Part shown: one piece after another, positions 1 to 7,744 of the stretch | How the letters are laid out: each line of letters opens with the position of its first letter | How positions within the stretch are numbered: position 1 is the first letter of the stretch | Assembly: GCA_023246995.1 (NCBI GenBank) | Contig: JAHFHI010000020.1 | Span: forward strand, 1 to 9,966 | Length of the DNA stretch: 9,966 nucleotides | Source of the DNA: Candidatus Omnitrophota bacterium | GTDB lineage: Bacteria; Omnitrophota; Omnitrophia; Omnitrophales; Aquincolibacteriaceae | Direction: 5' to 3' | Made by a program: the position numbers and the translations under genes | Notes under the pieces: model-generated | Told to the model about the DNA's origin: nothing | Database searches by the model: none | The model's input: the letters and a program-made list of their open reading frames with translations, nothing else

Positions 1-644
1 GTGGCGGTGAATGTAATGGGCGTCGTTGGTGGCCACCAGCTTTACCCCGTATTCCTTGCCGAGCGGCTGATACTCGGCCATGATCCTGCGCTGGGGCTCA
101 AGGCCCTGATCCATGATCTCGAAATAAAAATTCTCGGTTCCGAAAATATCGAGATACTCCTTCAGGGCGCGGCGCGCTTCTTCCATCTGGCCGTTTCGCA
201 CGTAATAAGGCACTTCCCCTTTCAAGCAGCCGCTTAAGGCGATCAAACCCTCCGAGTGTTCGGCCAGGACTTCCTTATCGATCCTCGGCCGGTAATAAAA
301 ACCTTCCAGGTACCCGATGCTGGTCAGTTTCATCAGGTTTTTATAGCCCTTTTCGTTGCGGGCAAGCAGGGTGACATGAAACGAGGCTTCCTTGATACCG
401 TGGGCCTGCTTTTCAAAACGCGAGCCGGGGGCGATATAGGCCTCCATCCCGAGAATGGGCTTGATACCCTGTTTCATGGCCTGGGAATAAAATTCGATAG
501 CTCCGAAAAGATTCCCGTGATCGGTCATGGCCAGCGCCGGAAAGCGCAGCTCCACGGCGCGATGGATGAGCTGGCTTATCTTGGAAGCGGCGTCAAGCAG
601 GCTGAACTGGGTATGGCAATGCAAGTGGACGAAATCGGCGCGGC

Positions 645-648
<4 letters not shown>
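1..648 (-). CDS. dnaE: DNA polymerase III alpha subunit, N-terminal part (3' end off the window)
   Basis: The catalytic subunit of the replicative DNA polymerase; only the first 216 residues are in the window and the frame is still open at base 1. The visible part is the PHP domain that opens bacterial DnaE proteins: HLHCHT at residues 8-13, AMTDHGN at 40-46, a conserved His at 91 in [14 protein letters not shown] at 119-124, LSGCLKGE at 138-145, and ATNDAHY at 206-212. These His and Asp motifs match the metal-site positions of PHP domains. The polymerase palm, fingers and OB domains would lie beyond base 1. The ATG at 646-648 overlaps the guaA stop as ATGA, so translation is probably coupled to guaA and there is no room for a separate promoter in the gap. 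The identification is very safe; whether the enzyme proofreads through the PHP domain cannot be judged from this fragment. Confidence 0.96.
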
Positions 649-2186
<1,538 letters not shown>

Positions 2187-2234
2187 GCACCGCCGTTATG
2201 ACAAGGGCCCGGATTTTTCGGGAGATCGAAAGAA

Positions 2235-3395
2235 CTACTTGCCCATTCCGACCCGCTGGGCGGACTGAAAAAGCTTGCCCTCGGTCCGGATCGCGGGCGC
2301 GATCACAAGCTCGGCCATTTGGAGCTCGCGGATGTCACGCGCGCCGACGTTGCCCATGCAGGTTCTTAGCGCGCCCACCAGATTCTGGGTGCCGTCGTCA
2401 AGCTTGGCCGGGCCAAAGAGGATTTCCTCAAGCGTCCCGCTCGTCCCGACTCGGATACGCGTGCCGCGCGGGAGATTCGCGTGGGGCGTGGCCATCCCCC
2501 AGTGAAATCCTTTGCCGGGGGCTTGCGTGGTACGGGCAAAGGCCGAGCCGACCATCACCGCGTCCGCGCCGCATGCAAAGGCCTTACAAATATCCCCGCC
2601 CGTGGACATGCCTCCGTCGCCGATGATGGCGACATACCGTTCGGTCTTTTTAAAATAAACTTCCCGCGCGGCCGCACAGTCGGCAATGGCCGTCACCTGC
2701 GGCACGCCGAGCCCGAGCACCCCCCGGGTCGTGCAGGCCGAACCCGGCCCGATCCCGACTAAAAGGCCGGCGCAGCCGGTTTCGGCAAGTTCGAGCGCGA
2801 CCTTGTAGGTCACGCAGTTGCCGAGAATGACCGGAATCTCCATTTCCTTGCAGAATTTTTTAAAGTCGACCACTTTGTAGGATTTTGAAATATGCTTTAC
2901 GGTCGTGACGGTGGATTGCACCACGAAGATATCGGCTCCGGCCTCCTGACAGATCTTGCCGTATTTTTCGGCTTTTTGCGGAATCGAACTGACCGCGCAG
3001 GGCACCTTGGCCTTTTTGATTTCATAAACCCGCTTGGCCACAAGCTTCTCCTTGACGGGCTCGACGTAAAGCCTCTGAACAAGCATCGTGGCTTCTTCCG
3101 GCGTCGATTTTACGATATCCGCCAGGACCGATTCGTAGTCTTCATAGCGGGTATAAATGCCCTCGAGGTTTAAAACCGCAAGACCGCCCAATTTCCCCAT
3201 CGCGATCGCGAACCGGGGGTCCACCACCCCGTCCATGGCCGAAGCGAGGAATGGAATGTCAAAAACCCGGTCCCCGAGCTTAAGGGAAATATCCACCTCA
3301 TCGGGATTGATCGTGACCTCCCCCGGAACAAGCGCGATTTCATCAAAGCCGTAGGCGCGGCGGGCTTTGCGGTCTCTGCCGATAAATTCAGCCAT
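2235..3395 (-). CDS. guaB3: GuaB3-type IMP dehydrogenase without CBS (Bateman) domain
   Basis: Predicted to oxidise IMP to XMP with NAD, the committed step to guanine nucleotides, supplying GuaA downstream. The 386 residues form only the TIM-barrel IMPDH/GMPR fold; classical GuaB is about 490 residues because a regulatory CBS pair is inserted after the first barrel strands. Here the chain runs from MDGVVDP (54-60) and LGGLAVLNLEG (69-79) onward with no such insert, the pattern of the GuaB3 (IMPDH-related 2) family. The catalytic loop is GIGPGSACTTR at 214-224, with Cys221 and Thr223 at the classical nucleophile positions, followed by phosphate-binding GDGG at 259-262. Actinobacterial GuaB3 proteins, as I recall, lack this cysteine, whereas this protein, like cyanobacterial ones, keeps it and should be active. 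The ATG at 3393-3395 has a strong AAGGAG 7-8 nt upstream. A GMP reductase role is possible but less likely beside guaA. Confidence 0.9.
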   Translation of the reverse strand: MAEFIGRDRKARRAYGFDEIALVPGEVTINPDEVDISLKLGDRVFDIPFLASAMDGVVDPRFAIAMGKLGGLAVLNLEGIYTRYEDYESVLADIVKSTPEEATMLVQRLYVEPVKEKLVAKRVYEIKKAKVPCAVSSIPQKAEKYGKICQEAGADIFVVQSTVTTVKHISKSYKVVDFKKFCKEMEIPVILGNCVTYKVALELAETGCAGLLVGIGPGSACTTRGVLGLGVPQVTAIADCAAAREVYFKKTERYVAIIGDGGMSTGGDICKAFACGADAVMVGSAFARTTQAPGKGFHWGMATPHANLPRGTRIRVGTSGTLEEILFGPAKLDDGTQNLVGALRTCMGNVGARDIRELQMAELVIAPAIRTEGKLFQSAQRVGMGK

Positions 3396-3517
3396 GATCG
3401 GACTCCTTGAAGCTTAAAGCGGCGGGAAGAAAAACTTTTTTCGGGCACATCCGCATACGCCGCGGGATTATGCTAACGGGATTTTCTGAGTTTTTTGAGG
3501 ATGAAGAGGTTACCATT
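3396..3517 (-). promoter_or_regulatory. Leader of the guaB3 transcript (unassigned)
   Basis: About 120 nt lie between the predicted transcription start and the guaB3 ATG, longer than translation needs. I see the Shine-Dalgarno sequence AAGGAG close to the ATG and a weak hairpin with arms GCATA/TATGC at 3453-3473 (loop of 11 nt, itself containing CCGCGG). The conserved bases of purine, guanidine or ppGpp riboswitches were looked for by eye and not recognised. No Rho-independent terminator with a U-tract is evident in the leader. A regulatory role is only a possibility. Confidence 0.3.
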
Positions 3518-3523
3518 TGGCGT

Positions 3524-3552
3524 ATCATACTAACGCGAAATGGGCTTGTCAA
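3524..3552 (-). promoter_or_regulatory. Sigma70-type promoter of guaB3-guaA-dnaE
   Basis: Read on the minus strand, TTGACA (3547-3552) and TATGAT (3524-3529) are separated by exactly 17 nt. This is a perfect -35 and a 5/6 -10 box with ideal spacing, placed upstream of guaB3 in the right orientation. The start of transcription is expected near 3517, giving a leader of roughly 120 nt. The -35 box begins only about 27 nt beyond the stop of the receiver-domain gene, so guaB3 need not depend on readthrough from gspG. Confidence 0.8.
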
Positions 3553-3579
3553 CCCCGCCCTAACCCGGAAAAATAATTT

Positions 3580-3945
3580 TCAGGCCGGAAAGATCCTGGA
3601 GAGAATATTGTTCTGGAGCTGCTGCAAATCGAGGGGTTTTAAGAGGAAATCGTAGGCGCCGAACCCGATGGCCTTCCTCGCAAGCTCGGCGTCCCGCAGG
3701 CCGCTCATGACGATCACGATGCTTTGCGGCCGCGCGGATTTAAGCTGTTGGAGGGACTCAAGCCCGTCGACTTTCGGCATCACGATATCCTGGAAAACAA
3801 GATCCGGTTCTTCTTTTTTCAAAATCTCGAGACCGTTTGCGGCCGTGCCGGCCAGAAAGACTTCGTAGCCCAGGGTTTCAAGAAACTCCTTCAGAAGCAA
3901 GGCCAGATCCACCTCGTCGTCGATAATGAGAATTTTTTTCGCCAT
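3580..3945 (-). CDS. Stand-alone response-regulator receiver domain protein
   Basis: A 121-residue CheY-like receiver with no output domain, so it probably signals by protein contact or phosphotransfer rather than DNA binding. The fold is complete: acidic pocket Asp9-Asp10-Glu11 in LIIDDE, phosphoacceptor Asp53 in FQDIVMP, the switch Ser81 in VMSG and the invariant Lys103 in LLKP. The chain stops right after the last helix. I place the start at the ATG at 3943-3945 because it gives the canonical MAKKILIIDDE beginning; a longer frame reaching 4041 only adds low-complexity residues overlapping gspG. The start is 10 nt after the gspG stop with a weak ribosome site, which suggests translational coupling. 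The partner kinase is not in the window, so the pathway is unknown. CheY, Spo0F-like phosphorelay or pilus/secretion control are all possible. Confidence 0.88.
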   Translation of the reverse strand: MAKKILIIDDEVDLALLLKEFLETLGYEVFLAGTAANGLEILKKEEPDLVFQDIVMPKVDGLESLQQLKSARPQSIVIVMSGLRDAELARKAIGFGAYDFLLKPLDLQQLQNNILSRIFPA

Positions 3946-3955
3946 CGCTGCCCGC

Positions 3956-4384
3956 TTAGCCGCGGCTCCAGTTGGCAATGTCATCGCCCGTGCCTTCGCG
4001 CCGGTCCGGGCCGGGCGAAGAGAGGTCATACCCTGACGCATTTTGGGCTCCGGGAAAACGGTAGAGGTACGGGCTGCCCCAGGGATCTTTGGGGAAGCCT
4101 TTTTTGAGGTACGGCCCCCGCCATTCCCCGGAATCTCCGGGGTCTTTCATCAAGTCCTCGAGACGCACCGGATAGGCCCCCAGATCGACTTCATACATAT
4201 CAAGCGCTGTGGCAATCCCGCCTTCAATATCCGCTTTGGCCGCCTGCCGGCGCGCCTGTTCTGACCGGCCAGCCAGTCTTGGCGCCGCCACCGAAACTAA
4301 GATGCCGATAATCACCACCACCAGGAGGATCTCGATCAGCGTAAAACCTTTTGCGTCCCAAGCCGGATTTTCCCGTTTTTTCAT
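3956..4384 (-). CDS. Type II secretion system major pseudopilin, GspG-like
   Basis: Predicted structural subunit of a type II secretion (or related type IV filament) pseudopilus in the cell envelope. The 142 residues match the usual GspG length. A short basic leader ends in the prepilin-peptidase site KGFTLIE (12-18): cleavage after Gly13 leaves methylatable Phe14 with Glu18 at the +5 position, followed by a hydrophobic helix to about residue 35. The C-terminal half has family hallmarks: YPVRLEDL at 71-78, GPYLKKGFPKDPWG at 90-103 and the calcium-site loop DLSSPGPD...GTGDDI at 120-136. Start ATG at 4382-4384 has GAGGGG a few bases upstream. No other secretion gene is adjacent; the downstream partner is a receiver-domain gene. 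Because GspG-like pilins also occur in orphan clusters, the exact machine is uncertain, though the family call is strong. Confidence 0.9.
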   Translation of the reverse strand: MKKRENPAWDAKGFTLIEILLVVVIIGILVSVAAPRLAGRSEQARRQAAKADIEGGIATALDMYEVDLGAYPVRLEDLMKDPGDSGEWRGPYLKKGFPKDPWGSPYLYRFPGAQNASGYDLSSPGPDRREGTGDDIANWSRG

Positions 4385-4448
4385 GCGCGCCCCTCTTCTT
4401 TATAATTTCGGCCGGTTCCTTTTTTTCCCCACCCTTTATTCCAGTACG

Positions 4449-4477
4449 AGTATAGCCTCCGCCGGGGCGCCGCACAA
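4449..4477 (-). promoter_or_regulatory. Possible promoter of gspG-like gene
   Basis: On the minus strand a TATACT box (4449-4454) lies 17 nt downstream of TTGTGC (4472-4477). The -10 is 5/6 and the -35 only 3/6. A start near 4442 would give a leader of about 57 nt before the pseudopilin ATG, in the intergenic region shared with the divergent chaperone gene. Weak evidence. Confidence 0.35.
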
Positions 4478-4497
4478 AACTCCGGCTTAAAAACTTT

Positions 4498-4525
4498 TTG
4501 CGCCCCGCTCCCGGCAGGGTATAAT
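4498..4525 (+). promoter_or_regulatory. Promoter of the SurA/PpiD-like gene, leaderless type
   Basis: A perfect TATAAT (4520-4525) sits 7 nt before the ATG at 4532, with a poor -35 (TTGCGC at 4498-4503, 16-nt spacer). With usual spacing, transcription would begin at or next to the A of the start codon, and no Shine-Dalgarno sequence lies at a usable distance. The -10 box is convincing; the -35 is not. Confidence 0.55.
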
Positions 4526-4531
4526 CCGCGC

Positions 4532-5491
4532 ATGCTCAAGGCCTTAAGAAAAAATACCAAAGCCATTATCTGGACCGTGATTCTGGTCTTTCTTCTGTGG
4601 GGTGGTTTCAGTGTAGGCGTCCAATTCCGTAAGGAAGGCCGGATTGCGGGCGAAGTTTTCGGCGCCGCCGTTTCCTTTCAAGAGTTCGAGCGTTTCCAGC
4701 GGATGGCCCGGATTTTTTCCCCAGCGGGAGCGGATCCGGCTTCGGATCCGGTTGTCTTGCGCAGCCGCGCCTGGGAAAACCTGATTCTCGACCGGGAAGC
4801 CAAGCGCAGGAAGGTCTCCGTCACCGACCAGGAAGTGCTGGCCGAGGTCCGGAGGCTGCTTGAAAGTCAAAAAATAGATCCCGCGTCCCCCGATCAATAC
4901 AAAACCTGGCTCCGTCAGGCCGTGGGAGAGGAAGCGCGGGGGTTTGAAGAAAAAGTCCGGGAAATGCTTCGTATCCAGAAACTCGTTGTCCTGATCCGGG
5001 CTGAATTGAAGCCTGCCGAGCCGGACGAAAAAAAGCTGCGGGATGCCTTTCTCGAAAATTTCAAACGCCTGAATGTCGCCATGGTCCGTCTTGAGATCCA
5101 CGAAGAGGCCTCGGAGCTGCGCTCAAAAATCCAAAACGCTCAAGACTGGGAAAATGAAATTCGCGCGCGCGGGGTTGGGGTCGAAACGACCGGAGTCGTG
5201 ACGGCCGCTCATTTGCGTGAACGATGGAACCTCGCCGCGGACTTTGTCCGCGAGCTGGCAGCGCTCGAACCCGGATCCTTTTCCGGAGTCTTCGAAATCG
5301 CGGGCGGCTTCTGCATTCTTCAGGTTCTGGAATCCTACCCCGCGGATGAATCGGCTTGGACTGAAGAGCTTCATGACAAATACCGTGCCCAGTACCTGGC
5401 CCAAGCGGAATTTGAAGCGCTTTCGGGATGGCACATGCAGCTCATGGAAAAAGCCCGCCTCAAAGATCATTTCCCGCAAGCGGATCTTTAG
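4532..5491 (+). CDS. Membrane-anchored SurA/PpiD-like periplasmic chaperone
   Basis: A 319-residue protein with a basic N-terminus (MLKALRKNTK), one membrane helix at about 11-31 and a periplasmic body, the topology of PpiD. Residues 36-160 resemble the SurA N-terminal chaperone domain: a strand-like IAGEVFGAAVSFQEFERF, then DREAKRRKVSVTDQEVLAEV and VREMLRIQKLVV. The remaining part (about 175-270) lines up loosely with a parvulin prolyl isomerase ending in FEIAGGFCILQVLESY, but it lacks the GGDLG segment and the usual histidines, so isomerase activity is doubtful. The likely role is folding or escorting envelope proteins at the inner membrane. The ATG at 4532 is the only start before the membrane helix apart from a GTG within it. 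The gene stands alone, divergent from gspG. The family call is good; the exact subfamily is uncertain. Confidence 0.78.
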   Translation: MLKALRKNTKAIIWTVILVFLLWGGFSVGVQFRKEGRIAGEVFGAAVSFQEFERFQRMARIFSPAGADPASDPVVLRSRAWENLILDREAKRRKVSVTDQEVLAEVRRLLESQKIDPASPDQYKTWLRQAVGEEARGFEEKVREMLRIQKLVVLIRAELKPAEPDEKKLRDAFLENFKRLNVAMVRLEIHEEASELRSKIQNAQDWENEIRARGVGVETTGVVTAAHLRERWNLAADFVRELAALEPGSFSGVFEIAGGFCILQVLESYPADESAWTEELHDKYRAQYLAQAEFEALSGWHMQLMEKARLKDHFPQADL

Positions 5492-5533
5492 AAGTCTATC
5501 CCGGCACCCGGGCAAATTTCTGAAAACTAACTT

Positions 5534-5561
5534 GAGTTCCGGACTTTTATTTCAGGAACTC
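5534..5561. repeat. Inverted repeat GAGTTCC/GGAACTC
   Basis: Perfect 7-bp arms at 5534-5540 and 5555-5561 enclose a 14-nt loop, between the convergent chaperone and lipoprotein genes. No real run of T follows on the plus strand, and only a broken one (AAGTTAGTTTTC) on the minus strand, so it is at best a weak terminator. On the minus strand the hairpin contains the stop codon of the start-less frame at 5547-5690. Confidence 0.4.
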
Positions 5562-5690
5562 CTTCTCGTCCTTGGGAGAGAAAGCAAAGATAAGGCGATA
5601 AGACCCGGCTGGAACGATATCTGCCTCAACGCAAACTTTCCCGTGGGGGCGCGAGAAGATTTTTAGAACGCGAGCCTTACGAAGCCTGCC
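5547..5690 (-). pseudogene. Start-less coding-like fragment (possible gene remnant)
   Basis: On the minus strand an open frame of about 47 codons ends at a TAA (5547-5549). Its product has a natural-looking composition, for example HGKVCVEADIVPAGSYRLIF followed by AFSPKDEKEFLK, which reads like the last strands of a small beta-rich domain. It has no ATG, GTG or TTG before the upstream TAG at about 5691-5693, and it is out of frame with the lipoprotein gene that ends at 5704. It could be the 3' remnant of a decayed gene, a C-terminus cut off by a frameshift, or chance. I recognise no family. Confidence 0.3.
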
Positions 5691-5703
5691 GGGCTAAAGT
5701 TTT

Positions 5704-6594
5704 TCAGGGTCGACGGCGGGGACCCGGCTTTTTAGGATTCGGGCGCAGAAAACCGAGGATCAAAAAGAACAGCACCGCGCCGGCAGCCGCACATCCGCCG
5801 GCCAGAAGCCCCAATACCGGCGTTTTTAAGGCTCGGCTGGATACCTCAAGGGTATAAGAGCCGTAATTGTTCTGAAAATCTTTGAGGCTGAATTCCCAGC
5901 TCATGGCAGAGCGCCCCGCTCCGGAGCCATTGCCCGCGGTAATTTTCCCCGGCATCTCAACCTGGTTTTTAAAATGAATCTGCGGCAGGATCTCATCTTC
6001 GAGCCTTAGGCGGGCGATTTCCTGAAGCTCCGGCTCCCCCAGAGGCGCCCCTTCGCGCTCGTATTGCTTGCGGATCTCCTCTTTGAGATCAAGCAGGAGG
6101 AGTTCCATAATGCCTTTGTTTTCAAAGACTTCTTCATAAAGGGTGGTCACCGTAAACCAGCCCTCCATCCGGCTCACACGGACCCGGTTACGCGAAAAAA
6201 GATTTTCCTCGTAGGGCGCGGCGATGCCCGCAGCCTCAAGCCTCCGCTTGTCTTCTTCCGTCCATTCACGCTTGTTGTTGAATTCATAGTCGGAGGGAAT
6301 TTCGCTTCCCGCTTCAAAGGTCCCGGAAAGCTCATGGCGATAGATGACTTCGCGAAGAACGGAACCCCCGCCCGTGGTTTGGGAAGATTTTACCTGCCAC
6401 TTGGGGTCTTGAGGAATCTTGAAAAGGTCTGCGCCCGGCCCCTCGATCACGGATTGCCTGAAAACTTTCCCATCCGCGCGGATCCGTGTGGTGAAATCAA
6501 AGCGGGTTTCAAAGCATCCGGACAGAAAAAGCGCGGGGAAAATCACCCCGGCAAGTCTCAAAAAGCCGTGCCACGATCGGGTGCGGGAATTCAT
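5704..6594 (-). CDS. Uncharacterised lipoprotein with C-terminal membrane helix
   Basis: A 296-residue protein I cannot assign to a named gene. Residues 1-26 form a lipoprotein signal peptide (basic MNSRTRSWHGFLR, then a hydrophobic run) ending in the lipobox LSGC, with Cys27 as the lipidation site. The body begins FETRFDFTTRIRADGKV and contains a charged, helical middle (about 165-205) and a late segment QVEMPGKI...GNGSG...MSWEFSL that reads like a beta domain. Residues about 259-283 are a second hydrophobic helix, followed by a very basic tail (KKPGPRRRP) that should stay in the cytoplasm. This double anchoring recalls LppM/DUF3153-type lipoproteins in layout; homology is not claimed. I chose the ATG at 6592-6594 because it gives the signal peptide directly and has AGGA 7 nt upstream; starts at 6660 or 6696 would run through the lpxD promoter. 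Confidence 0.75.
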   Translation of the reverse strand: MNSRTRSWHGFLRLAGVIFPALFLSGCFETRFDFTTRIRADGKVFRQSVIEGPGADLFKIPQDPKWQVKSSQTTGGGSVLREVIYRHELSGTFEAGSEIPSDYEFNNKREWTEEDKRRLEAAGIAAPYEENLFSRNRVRVSRMEGWFTVTTLYEEVFENKGIMELLLLDLKEEIRKQYEREGAPLGEPELQEIARLRLEDEILPQIHFKNQVEMPGKITAGNGSGAGRSAMSWEFSLKDFQNNYGSYTLEVSSRALKTPVLGLLAGGCAAAGAVLFFLILGFLRPNPKKPGPRRRP

Positions 6595-6640
6595 GGGTTT
6601 GTCCTGGCTCCGGATTCGCCCCCCAATGCCGGGGGCTGCG

Positions 6641-6669
6641 TTGACATTCCAGAAGGCCATTGTTATACT
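6641..6669 (+). promoter_or_regulatory. Sigma70-type promoter of lpxD, near-leaderless
   Basis: TTGACA (6641-6646) and TATACT (6664-6669) are spaced by 17 nt: a perfect -35 and 5/6 -10. The predicted transcription start is near 6676, only about 3 nt before the lpxD ATG at 6679. No Shine-Dalgarno sequence could be carried on such an mRNA. On the other strand the same bases read TATAAC (6662-6667), which might also serve the divergent lipoprotein gene, although no good minus-strand -35 is present. Confidence 0.8.
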
Positions 6670-6678
6670 CGGCTTTCC

Positions 6679-7731
6679 ATGCAAAAAACTGTACAAGAAT
6701 TAGCCGAACGGGTCCAGGGAAAAGTCACGGGCGATCCCCAGACCCTCATCTCGGGCATCACCAACAAAGAAAATCCGGCCCCCGGATGCGTCACTTTCGC
6801 GCAGGATGAAAAGACCCTCCGGGCCCTGGAAGCTTCCGAAATCGGATGCGTGCTTGTGCCCGCGCAGATTCAGAATTCCTCCAAACCCATCATTCAGGTC
6901 CGCGACCCAAAACTCGCCTGGGCCAAATTGCTCGAGGTGTTCTTCCCCCGCGCGCCTTTCAGCGGAGTCCTCTCGGAGACCGCCTCGATTGCCAAAACCG
7001 CACGGCTCGGCCGCGGCGTCACCGTGGGCCCTTTTGCCGTGATTTCAGATCTGGCCGAAGTCGGCGACGGCGCCGCTATTTTAAGCCATGCCTATGTGGG
7101 CCCTCGGGTCCATATCGGGAAAAATACGGTGCTACATCCGGGCGTCGTGATTTATGAAGACTGCCGGATCGGGTCGAATGTCACGATTCATGCCGGATCC
7201 GTGATCGGCGCGGACGGTTTCGGCTACGTCGCGACCGCCGAACGCCAGGAAAAAATCCCCCAGGTCGGAAATGTCGTGATTGAAGACGACGCCGAGCTCG
7301 GCGCTTGCGTCACCGTGGACCGGGCGACCATCGGCTCGACCGTGATCTGCCGCGGGGCCAAGATCGACAACCAGGTTCAAATCGCGCACAACGTGACCAT
7401 CGGGCCCCACACCGTCATTTCCGCGCAAAGCGGCGTTTCCGGAAGCTCTAAAGTGGGCGCCCACGTCACCCTGGGCGGCAAAGCCGGCCTTGGCGATCAC
7501 GTGGAAATCGGAGACTGGACCATGGTCGGCGCGGGATCGGGATTTCCAAGCGGCAAAAAAGTTCCGGCCAAGCAGATTGTGTTCGGACAACCGGCAAGGC
7601 CTTATCAGGAAGCGCGCCGCCAGATCGCGGCCCAGCTCCGGTCAGCGGAAATGCTGGACGACATCCGCAAACTCCGCGAACGGGTAAGCGAGCTCGAAAA
7701 GCTTATCCCCAAATCCCCCGCCCGGGATTAA
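6679..7731 (+). CDS. lpxD: UDP-3-O-acylglucosamine N-acyltransferase
   Basis: Transfers a 3-hydroxyacyl chain from acyl carrier protein to UDP-3-O-acylglucosamine, the third step of lipid A synthesis, in the cytoplasm. The 350 residues are the usual family length. Residues 1-100 form the uridine-binding domain (TVQELAERVQGKVTGD, GITNKENPAPGCVTF); about 100-300 is a left-handed beta helix of hexapeptide repeats (VTVGPFAVI, VHIGKNTVLHPGVVI, VTIHAGSVIGADGFGY). The catalytic His is His237 in QIAHNVTIG. A charged C-terminal helix (about 312-343) is typical of the trimer. The frame is open far upstream, but only this ATG gives the family N-terminus. The gene stands alone: in many proteobacteria lpxD lies with bamA, fabZ and lpxA, none of which are here. 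It shows that the organism probably makes lipid A. Confidence 0.95.
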   Translation: MQKTVQELAERVQGKVTGDPQTLISGITNKENPAPGCVTFAQDEKTLRALEASEIGCVLVPAQIQNSSKPIIQVRDPKLAWAKLLEVFFPRAPFSGVLSETASIAKTARLGRGVTVGPFAVISDLAEVGDGAAILSHAYVGPRVHIGKNTVLHPGVVIYEDCRIGSNVTIHAGSVIGADGFGYVATAERQEKIPQVGNVVIEDDAELGACVTVDRATIGSTVICRGAKIDNQVQIAHNVTIGPHTVISAQSGVSGSSKVGAHVTLGGKAGLGDHVEIGDWTMVGAGSGFPSGKKVPAKQIVFGQPARPYQEARRQIAAQLRSAEMLDDIRKLRERVSELEKLIPKSPARD

Positions 7732-7740
7732 AAATCCCCG
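7723..7740. terminator. Small hairpin between convergent lpxD and folE
   Basis: GGGAT (7724-7728) and ATCCC (7734-7738) can pair around a 5-nt loop that holds the lpxD stop codon. Only 13 nt separate the two stop codons. The stem is short and lacks a U-tract in either direction, so a terminator role is tentative. Confidence 0.25.
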
Positions 7741-7744
7741 CGCT

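Noticed and set aside
1..237. Plus-strand open frame at the left edge
   Set aside because: It is antisense to the dnaE PHP domain, whose minus-strand translation carries the conserved metal-site motifs throughout.
3396..3517. Purine-type riboswitch before guaB3
   Set aside because: The conserved junction and loop bases of known purine or guanidine riboswitches were not found by eye; only a weak hairpin is present.
3946..4041. Longer start for the receiver-domain gene
   Set aside because: It would overlap the end of the pseudopilin gene in another frame and add a non-conserved, low-complexity tail before the canonical receiver start.
6064..6678. N-terminal extension of the lpxD frame by about 205 codons
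   Set aside because: The extension is the antisense of the lipoprotein gene, and the LpxD family N-terminus begins exactly at 6679 behind a strong promoter.
6595..6696. Longer starts (6660, 6696) for the lipoprotein gene
   Set aside because: They would bury the signal peptide and run through the lpxD promoter and start; the 6594 start has its own AGGA and gives a normal lipoprotein signal.
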